Shown here piece after piece: positions 57,422-64,000 of a DNA stretch of 64,000 bases. The DNA comes from Stutzerimonas stutzeri. GTDB taxonomy: Bacteria; Pseudomonadota; Gammaproteobacteria; Pseudomonadales; Pseudomonadaceae. Each line of letters begins with the position of its first letter. Position 1 is the stretch's first letter. The notes beneath the pieces were generated by a model. The model ran no database searches and was not told the origin of the DNA. It saw nothing but the letters and a program-made list of their open reading frames with translations. The position numbers were made by a program, and so were the translations under genes. Location: assembly GCF_019090095.1 (NCBI RefSeq), contig NZ_JAGQFP010000001.1, forward strand, positions 868,001 through 932,000, read 5' to 3'.

Positions 57422-60400
57422 TGCACCGCCTCAACGAGTTCGATATCAGCCTCTATCATGGATTGGGTTTGACGGATTCCTTGGAGGCGGGCGTATGCAC
57501 GCAAATAGCCTGACTCGATTGGATTGGTTACCAGTGTATTGAGCGCCGCAGCCAGACGAGCACGTTCGTCTTCAGGACAGGTCAGCGTAACCTGACGACC
57601 GTTGGTGAGTTGCTCGGCAGTCTGTCCCAACCAATCAGCGTCCAGAACTGATATGCAGGCGCGATCGTCGCCGATCGTCTCAGCAACTAACAGGCGCTCG
57701 ATTAAGGGCAATTCAGTGAACGGATTCCTTATTTGTAGTGCGGACTGACGTATCGCCCGACCGCGGGGCCACAGTAGGCCGGAAATAGCGCCAATGCGCC
57801 AGGCCACGCGATCGCCACCGGCCGAGGAGCCGATATCGGACACGACACGGTCAATTCCGTCCGATTGACTCAAGTAATAGCTAAATACGCGCAAATCAAT
57901 CTCGATGCCTATACGCATCTCCTCGCCTTGCCACTGACTTAGTGCTCGGGAAAGGTAAAGATCAGTCGCAGCGCCGGATCCAGGCCGCAATACTCGGTTA
58001 CCAAGCGCAACTAAAAAACCGTGGAAGGGTGAGAAGCCTTCCTGCATCAGCGTTCGACGTAAGTTTCGGAAGGACCGCGCCATTTCCTCTTGGCTGTCAG
58101 CAGCACGGAATTCGCGCACCAGTTCAGCGCTTCCCGAGCCGCCGCTACCGTCGTCCTCAGCTAGCACGGTAACCATTTGCTTGAGTTGATGGTCGATTAA
58201 CTCAAACTCCCCCATGCCCAAATTGGCACGCACGGTCGCGAAGAAACGGCGCGGATCCTCCGCGTAACGCCGCATAAACTCCTCGATCAGTCCGTTTCCG
58301 CCTGGACTTCGCTCAGTAAACCAAGCCTCCATTACTTGAGAATCGAACCCGGCGGCTTGATCTGGAAAGACTGGGCCGCGGTCTAAGTCCACTGTCAAAT
58401 CCTCCGGATCGATACTCGGGCATAGGTCCGTAATAGAACGTAGAAGCGCAGCAGCAAGGGTGGAATGGTAGACCCCGCGTAGCCACGGCTCCCAATTGGA
58501 ATCGATCGGTTCCCAAAGCATGGCACCAAACTCATGCAATTCCGCAGTCACAATGGGATCCCGCAGATACGCGTCCAACTCCTGCCGTAGCTTGTCCGGG
58601 CTACCTGTCGTCATGTCGTCGCCATGTACTTCGACCACTTGCGACTGGAATAGAAGGCTCAGCACGTCCGGTAGCGAAATCGACGCCTGACCGTATCGAA
58701 TGGAGGCATCGGCCTCAGCCAAGTCGATCTGCCTTACTATCGCTTCAAAGGTAAGGGCAGACAGATAGATATGAGCTAACCACTCACGCATGAATGGGCT
58801 ACGTATCATGGCTAATCGCTCACCTCGCCACGCAAGGTTGATGAAGCGGGCACTGCGTAAAGCACGCCACTTCGCTCCATCTTCAGAATGCTGCCGCAAA
58901 TGCAAGTTCGTGGGTACTAGGACCTGGAACACCATTCCGTCGGCGGAAAATTGCGCCCCCAAGCCCACCGCCTGGCCTTCACGTTGGAACAACGTATCGG
59001 CCCGAACCTTCTCCGAACCGACAGTAATTTCTGCTGAAGCGCCGAGTGCGAAGCGTCGTATCTCTACTGGTGCATGGCGTGAATGCGTGAAAAAGCCGAT
59101 ACGGGTGACGATCTCTGCCCACAGGCTGCCAAGGGGCGGCGTCAACCAACTGGGCTCGATGGTGGCGATAATCTGACTATGCCACTCCAACGAGGCATTC
59201 GACGAGTCTTTCACTTCCGTAGGAGGTGATTGCGGTGTCAAACGCACCGGGCGGTATACAGGCAGCGCAACCGTTTTATCACCGCGGCGTACCAGATACT
59301 CCCCTAACGGTTCGTGACTGCCTATGGCGTCGATATCAAGGCCGAAGATATCGCTGCTAATGCCCGGTTCACTTTGGAAGTTCGGCGACGGTGCGATCCA
59401 ATGCCGCTCAGTACGATAGCGCACACCGAAGCGCCTACTTACGCGGCCAGGTGCGAACTCGCGCATTGCAGCGAACACTGACATCACTGAAGTATTAAAA
59501 GGGCTTGTCGAGTGCGGATCTGTCAGATCGATGACAACCTCTGCTAAGTTGAGGTCAGCGAAAAGAGAACCTGGAATAAAGTCCGGTAATGGCGTGTTAT
59601 ATGCTTGGTAGTCCTGTTGTGGGTTACCGTTTGCACTCCAACTAGTCGCTAGGCGACGGAGCGCAGTCGGTAACACGGTTGTTAGAAGCGGTCGCGGGTA
59701 CTCCCACAAGATTGCCGATAATTCTTCATCTGAAAGGCGAAGCGCTCGGCGTAGATAGTCTGAGAGACGTCTTGTGCCCGTTTCGGTTTCAAGAATATTT
59801 CTTAATTCCCGTACCAAGCGCTGGCGCCGATGCGCATTGAATTTTTGGCCACCGCTCAGGTCGCTCCAAACGCTACCTGCAGAAGCATCCTGCATTCGCA
59901 GTGCTAAGTAATCGATCGTGGCATACACCGCTTGCATCCGGGTAATGTATCGATTTGCCAAGGGGAGTGTACGGACCGGCAATTCCGGGTCGAACAGCAA
60001 ATCGTAACTTTGGTAAGCAACACGATCGCGGCCATAGTCAGACAGCACGATCGCTGTCCAGGGACGCATATTACGTGTGCGGCCGCCACGCCCCTTTCGC
60101 TGCAGGAATCCAGCCATACCGCGCGGTGCCTTATGCTGAATCACCGCGCCGACGACTGGATCGTCGAATCCCACTTCCAGCACAGCGGTGGCAACAATAA
60201 CGTCTGCGTCGGCATCAACACCACGATCCTGGGAACTAACCCGCTTTACCGCCAAGCGATGCTTGAGACCCTGATGCAAGTCTTGGCAGAAGCGCCAATC
60301 TTGCCCGTTGGCATAACGCAAGAGTGATGGTCCTGCCTCACGCAGCACTGCCAGTCCACCATCAGGCGCATGACGCATGTCCGGGTCACCATAGCTATTG

Positions 60401-61986
60401 CGCCCCTCTGCACTGAGTAAGTCGAAATACAGACGATTGATCACATCTAGGTTGTCAGTGAAGACGAAGGTGCGTTGGCCGAAAGCACCGTGGCTGACCG
60501 ACTTTTCCAGCCGCGCAGATTTGGGATCGAGGCAGCGCTGTAACACCATGGCAGCCTGGATGGTAGTGGAAAGCAGTGCCGTGCGAGACACCGGGTCACC
60601 TCGCAGGGCAATCATGTATTCGGCGCCTTCGAATTCGATCTCATCAGCACGCGGCGACACTTCGTTTACAAGGTTAGGGCGACAACCGGTCAGCGCGGAG
60701 AAAAACTGCGAGGCTTCGCGCAGGGTCGCCGACAAACCCACAAAGCGCAGCGGTTGCTCAAGCAGACGTTGCCAGCGCCGCATGAGGTAAGCCACTTGAG
60801 CGCCATGCTTGCCCTCGTAAGTGTGTACCTCGTCCATCAATACTAGTTCTGGGGCATGCAGTGCCTTGGGGCCAACGCCAAAAAGATGCATCATGGAACT
60901 GTCCGAGAGGCGCTGGTTTAGCATCTCGGTAGTGGTGAACAGGATGTCCGGTACGGAACTTTTAAGCGCTTCCCTAGTGAGCGGGAACACGGTGCCATCT
61001 AACACCGATTCACAGCAGGCACACACTAATCGTTCGCGGCCCTCGCTGTGATCCTTGTGCAACCACCGCAACTCACCGCCACAGTCGAGGCACGGAAGAG
61101 TCGGGCAAACTCGATCATTACCTATTTTTGGCCAATCGCAGAACTTTGCGGAATGCGGGGTATCACCATAGAGGGCCCCAACGCAGAACGACACCTTGTC
61201 CTCTTGTGGTACACCGGCTTGTAGGCAACGTATCCGCTGAAAGACTTCACGCAGTTGATCTTTGAGCAACTCTGTTCGAGGATATATAGCGATCGCCTTG
61301 ACCCAGCGCTTGGACTTGTCCTCCATCAACAGATGGCGATAGATCGACGCTAACGCCGGCACATAGAAGGCAAGAGTCTTACCACTGCCAGTACCTGCAC
61401 AAACGATGGTTGCCAACTCCACCCCTGTTTCGATAGCACGCAATATGCGCTCCGCTGCACGGACTTGAAAGCCGGACAGACTGAGCATACGGCCAGATGG
61501 CATTAGCAGAGAACGCACAGCTGCCAACAGCGCTGGACTTGAGGCCACCTCGCCGATCATGAGCAAAGCCTCTTCGACGGGGATGTCGCGCGCCGGATAG
61601 CGACGGCGACGACGCAGAAAACGAAAGTCGGCGACTAAGCTAGGTGCGTGCTGCCATCCGGTGGATCCTGCGTGTTTCGGAAACAACTGCCGCAAGCGCT
61701 GAAGTAAGCGCACGGTTTCCGCCATGCGTGATCGGTAACCTATGGCGCCACCATTTCTAGGCACCTGAGTTATCCATTTGCGCTGCAGTAGTTCCGCAAG
61801 GACGCTCTCTACGGAGAAAAAATCCTCGAGGCCAGCACTTATGGCAATGTCAATCAGGGGATTGAGTAGATCGCTGATTTCTTCATGGCTGAAGTTACCA
61901 TCGACGATGCCCCAGGCCAGCAGCCTTACTTCACGCTCTTCGATGCTATCCAACACCGAAGCAAGAAAACGTTCACGTGCTTCCAA
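57418..61986 (-). CDS. dpdJ: DpdJ-like large DEAD/DEAH helicase
   Basis: A 1522-aa SF2 helicase. After an N-terminal region of about 180 residues come Walker A CAGTGSGKT (about 197), a zinc ribbon set (CPTLPCLDC near 298 and CACC near 325), the DEVH box in LVLMDEVHTYEGKHG (about 385), VGLSATL (about 418), and the C-domain motif LEVGFDDPVVGAVIQ with GFLQRKGRGGR (about 615-640). The remaining 880 residues are without known motif. It should move along or unwind DNA for the restriction complex. TTG at 61986 appears to be the start, as no ATG lies nearby. It is 15 bases from the preceding gene. Confidence 0.85.
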   Translation of the reverse strand: MEARERFLASVLDSIEEREVRLLAWGIVDGNFSHEEISDLLNPLIDIAISAGLEDFFSVESVLAELLQRKWITQVPRNGGAIGYRSRMAETVRLLQRLRQLFPKHAGSTGWQHAPSLVADFRFLRRRRRYPARDIPVEEALLMIGEVASSPALLAAVRSLLMPSGRMLSLSGFQVRAAERILRAIETGVELATIVCAGTGSGKTLAFYVPALASIYRHLLMEDKSKRWVKAIAIYPRTELLKDQLREVFQRIRCLQAGVPQEDKVSFCVGALYGDTPHSAKFCDWPKIGNDRVCPTLPCLDCGGELRWLHKDHSEGRERLVCACCESVLDGTVFPLTREALKSSVPDILFTTTEMLNQRLSDSSMMHLFGVGPKALHAPELVLMDEVHTYEGKHGAQVAYLMRRWQRLLEQPLRFVGLSATLREASQFFSALTGCRPNLVNEVSPRADEIEFEGAEYMIALRGDPVSRTALLSTTIQAAMVLQRCLDPKSARLEKSVSHGAFGQRTFVFTDNLDVINRLYFDLLSAEGRNSYGDPDMRHAPDGGLAVLREAGPSLLRYANGQDWRFCQDLHQGLKHRLAVKRVSSQDRGVDADADVIVATAVLEVGFDDPVVGAVIQHKAPRGMAGFLQRKGRGGRTRNMRPWTAIVLSDYGRDRVAYQSYDLLFDPELPVRTLPLANRYITRMQAVYATIDYLALRMQDASAGSVWSDLSGGQKFNAHRRQRLVRELRNILETETGTRRLSDYLRRALRLSDEELSAILWEYPRPLLTTVLPTALRRLATSWSANGNPQQDYQAYNTPLPDFIPGSLFADLNLAEVVIDLTDPHSTSPFNTSVMSVFAAMREFAPGRVSRRFGVRYRTERHWIAPSPNFQSEPGISSDIFGLDIDAIGSHEPLGEYLVRRGDKTVALPVYRPVRLTPQSPPTEVKDSSNASLEWHSQIIATIEPSWLTPPLGSLWAEIVTRIGFFTHSRHAPVEIRRFALGASAEITVGSEKVRADTLFQREGQAVGLGAQFSADGMVFQVLVPTNLHLRQHSEDGAKWRALRSARFINLAWRGERLAMIRSPFMREWLAHIYLSALTFEAIVRQIDLAEADASIRYGQASISLPDVLSLLFQSQVVEVHGDDMTTGSPDKLRQELDAYLRDPIVTAELHEFGAMLWEPIDSNWEPWLRGVYHSTLAAALLRSITDLCPSIDPEDLTVDLDRGPVFPDQAAGFDSQVMEAWFTERSPGGNGLIEEFMRRYAEDPRRFFATVRANLGMGEFELIDHQLKQMVTVLAEDDGSGGSGSAELVREFRAADSQEEMARSFRNLRRTLMQEGFSPFHGFLVALGNRVLRPGSGAATDLYLSRALSQWQGEEMRIGIEIDLRVFSYYLSQSDGIDRVVSDIGSSAGGDRVAWRIGAISGLLWPRGRAIRQSALQIRNPFTELPLIERLLVAETIGDDRACISVLDADWLGQTAEQLTNGRQVTLTCPEDERARLAAALNTLVTNPIESGYLRAYARLQGIRQTQSMIEADIELVEAVQ

Positions 61987-62001
61987 AATAACCCCGTTCG
62001 C

Positions 62002-62718
62002 TTAGCGTGCCCGGACTACGTAGTTGGTGAGCATATTATTCGTGCGCAGCCACTCAATAACTTCCTGAGTCAGAAAGTCGAGATCCGCTCCACTCCCCGA
62101 TGATGTTGCGTTAAAGAAATCCCTTACACATTTTGGAACGTCGTCATTCTCAAGAAACCGAATAGTGGCCAACTCATCAGAGTGCGCGTGAACCTCCCTC
62201 AGAACTTCAATAGTACTAGGGATGTTGCTACGGTATTGATTAAAACGCTGATACAAGTTTGCATAGCGCTCTAGAAGTTTCCGGTTTTCCGGCAGAGACT
62301 GCACGATAGTCTGCTTACGTTGTTCAGGAGGGACTCCAGCAAACAACTTGCTACTGAAGTAGACCTTCCAATCCTGTTTCTGTAAGGCCTCTGCCGAGGC
62401 GGTGAACTCGGTGAGCGTCGATACCAGTTTGCTCCAGCGTTGTTTTTCTACCAAAGTGGCAGCCTTCGGCGACTCGGCAAAGCGAGCACTGATCTGGTTG
62501 ATCACTTGCTTTGCCTTGTCAACACCAGGAACCGGAGTAAGCAGCACGCTCATTTCCCGGAGCATGGCATTACGACGCGCTAAGGCTAAGATTCGATCTG
62601 CCAGCGCCTGTAGTTCACTTCGCTTGGCCCTCAAAGCCTCAGCTTCCTCAATGCCGCTGCTGGCAGCCTCAGCACGCATCAAACGCTCGCGAACACTCCG
62701 TGCATCCTTTAAGAGCAT
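62002..62718 (-). CDS. DpdI-like protein, coiled-coil
   Basis: A 238-aa protein. The first 60 residues are strongly helical with heptad-like charged and Leu/Ala positions (ERLMRAEAASSGIEEAEALRAKRSELQALADRI), suggesting a coiled coil; no catalytic motif is seen. By place in the operon it corresponds to DpdI. It overlaps the upstream gene's end by 10 bases and lies 15 bases before the helicase gene. Role in the restriction arm is unknown. Confidence 0.65.
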   Translation of the reverse strand: MLLKDARSVRERLMRAEAASSGIEEAEALRAKRSELQALADRILALARRNAMLREMSVLLTPVPGVDKAKQVINQISARFAESPKAATLVEKQRWSKLVSTLTEFTASAEALQKQDWKVYFSSKLFAGVPPEQRKQTIVQSLPENRKLLERYANLYQRFNQYRSNIPSTIEVLREVHAHSDELATIRFLENDDVPKCVRDFFNATSSGSGADLDFLTQEVIEWLRTNNMLTNYVVRAR

Positions 62719-64000
62719 GCAGTTTCTCCCTCCACTACCAGTGAATCTATTTCATTCGCTAGGCTTTCAAATAAGCTTAGAATCTCACTGGTCTGCTCCT
62801 GCGGGTCCACACCCTGAAACTGCACTTCCAACCCTCTGGCGCGCTTATCTGAGGCCCGCACCACTTTTCGCGCCGCTTCAGCAAACCGCGACGCCACGAT
62901 GAGTGGATGAATATCAAATCGCCCCATGCGACTGACTAACTGGTCATCGCTCTGCCCTTCGTCCCCTTCTACCGAATTAGCAAGCATAGAAAGTGCTTCT
63001 CGCAAAGCTCCGCTGCGGAACTCCTCGCACAAACTTTTGAAAGCCGGATGGCTAATACCAATCTCGTCCGAATTCCATACACCAGACGCCCTCAACTGCT
63101 CTGCGAGTGCCCTGAGTTCTTCTGCAACCTCTTGTTTATCGAAGTTTTCACCTAACTCTGCGACTAATCTGGTTCGGATATTACTTGCACCCTGCAATAC
63201 TTTGCGTGCCTGGGCCTTTACACGCGCTTCGCTCATGATCGCCAATGCTTGCTTCAGTTCGACAGTGATCAAGTCGAGCGAATTCGGATTGATCATTTCG
63301 CCATCTGACAATAAGCTCTCGGATACCCTCACCATATCCATGGCATAGGGAATCTTACCAGTAGTGCCCTGGAAACTGCCGCAGTAGGATGCAACAAGTT
63401 GGATCAAGTCAGGGCGTATACGTAATGCCTGCTCCTGCAAGGCACGCCACTCACTAAATTCAGCAGATGCCGATTCGGGCGGGCGCTCGGAAATATTTTG
63501 AGATCCGAATAGAAATGCAGCAAGGCTGGCCGGTGTACGGTAACGTTCTATAAGGCCGAGAATTCGGCTATTTGTGGATAGCAATCGTACTGCCAAGCCG
63601 AGTTTCTGCCGCATGCTAGCGCGTACGAGCGCTAACGCCTGTGGCATCAATCGATCCGTAAGATTGCCGATCCAGACCAAATCATCATCGCTACCTACAT
63701 AATTTACTTTGCCGCCATTTAGGTGAATTAAACGGACCACAGCTGCCAGTTCAGAGCGCAATTGCCCGGACGGGTCGGAATGATCATCTGCCACCTTGAT
63801 TGGGTCAGAATCAAGGTTGCCCTCCCCACCAGCATTCGGAATTGATATCTGTTTGGGCTTGATTGGCGACTTGATAGTGCGCTCAGCCGACCAGTCAATT
63901 CGCTCAGTGATAGCTGACGCGATCGATTGTCGAATTTGATTAGCCACCGTCTGGTTAAGGCGCTCCCCATTCTGCACCCACCTCTCTAGGGCCTCGATCA
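62709..64000 (-). CDS. DpdH-like protein, C-terminal part (cut by window end)
   Basis: The minus frame is open from the window edge to the stop at 62709, giving at least 430 residues. A GTG at 63977 is inside the frame but is not needed as a start, since the frame continues without a stop to the edge (for example EALERWVQNG). The visible part is helical, with no Walker or nuclease motif. DpdH in other islands is about 1000 residues with an ATPase domain towards its N-terminus, which would lie outside. Assignment is by operon order. Confidence 0.6.
   Translation of the reverse strand, partial: IEALERWVQNGERLNQTVANQIRQSIASAITERIDWSAERTIKSPIKPKQISIPNAGGEGNLDSDPIKVADDHSDPSGQLRSELAAVVRLIHLNGGKVNYVGSDDDLVWIGNLTDRLMPQALALVRASMRQKLGLAVRLLSTNSRILGLIERYRTPASLAAFLFGSQNISERPPESASAEFSEWRALQEQALRIRPDLIQLVASYCGSFQGTTGKIPYAMDMVRVSESLLSDGEMINPNSLDLITVELKQALAIMSEARVKAQARKVLQGASNIRTRLVAELGENFDKQEVAEELRALAEQLRASGVWNSDEIGISHPAFKSLCEEFRSGALREALSMLANSVEGDEGQSDDQLVSRMGRFDIHPLIVASRFAEAARKVVRASDKRARGLEVQFQGVDPQEQTSEILSLFESLANEIDSLVVEGETACS

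Larger units (their letters stand above)
44623..64000. mobile_element. genomic island with tyrosine integrase and Dpd DNA modification system (continues past the window)
   Basis: The island starts with an integrase and a tRNA-Pro fragment and then carries a full run of genes absent from the core order. Visible G+C falls below that of the 0-32 kb block, most strongly at 46.6-52.8 kb, where A- and T-ending codons are frequent. The right end is outside the window. Confidence 0.8.

Noticed and set aside
1..64000. CRISPR array or long tandem repeats
   Set aside because: No regularly spaced repeated units were seen by eye on either strand.

Overview
The window reads as a chromosome segment from a member of the Pseudomonadaceae, probably the Pseudomonas/Stutzerimonas group. 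The reason is gene order. From about 0 to 32.4 kb the genes follow the P. aeruginosa PA1830-to-PA1800 order as I remember it: phosphotransferase, SDR, nudC, fimL, crotonase, ldcA, dnaQ, rnhA, methyltransferase/gloB, mltD, a five-gene peptide ABC transporter, fabI, ppiD, hupB, lon, clpX, clpP, tig. Coding is dense and GC-rich, with few gaps and several simple terminators. This is ordinary core genome: fatty acid metabolism, DNA replication and repair, cell-wall turnover, peptide uptake, and protein folding and proteolysis.

Synteny with that core order is lost just upstream of tig. From 32.6 to 34.9 kb there is a DoxX gene, an unknown small gene and a zone of gene debris (an RpiR-type SIS domain and a DUF1330 protein, both cut short). 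From 34.9 to 39.5 kb lies an iron-uptake operon (TonB-dependent siderophore receptor, DUF3649, PepSY reductase-like protein, DUF3325) behind a Fur-box-like palindrome. From 40.1 to 44.0 kb there is a second TonB receptor with an STN signalling domain, next to its FecR anti-sigma factor and FecI-type sigma factor. From 44.2 to 44.6 kb are fragments of an acyl-CoA dehydrogenase and of a conjugation TrbI/VirB10 protein.

At 44.6 kb a tyrosine recombinase begins, followed by a 47-nt copy of the 3' end of tRNA-Pro(GGG), a likely attachment site. Everything from there to the window end is a lower-GC genomic island carrying a Dpd-type 7-deazaguanine DNA modification/restriction system. A plus-strand operon with overlapping genes encodes a DpdC-like protein, a DGQHR (DpdB-family) protein, the DpdA transglycosylase, a second DGQHR protein, and QueC, QueE and QueD for preQ0 synthesis. 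A convergent minus-strand operon encodes candidates for DpdD, DpdK (PLD), DpdJ (1522-aa helicase), DpdI and the C-terminal part of DpdH, which runs off the window end. In the inferred scheme the Que enzymes make preQ0, DpdA with a DpdB inserts it into DNA, DpdC converts it, and the minus-strand genes form the restriction arm.

The Dpd system itself is known. The unusual parts are three DGQHR paralogs instead of one, one of them heading a divergent operon with two unrecognised small proteins (one membrane-spanning), and a QueD whose usual catalytic cysteine position is serine. No CRISPR array, rRNA or complete tRNA gene was seen. All family assignments are from reading motifs and remembered gene order; no searches were run.
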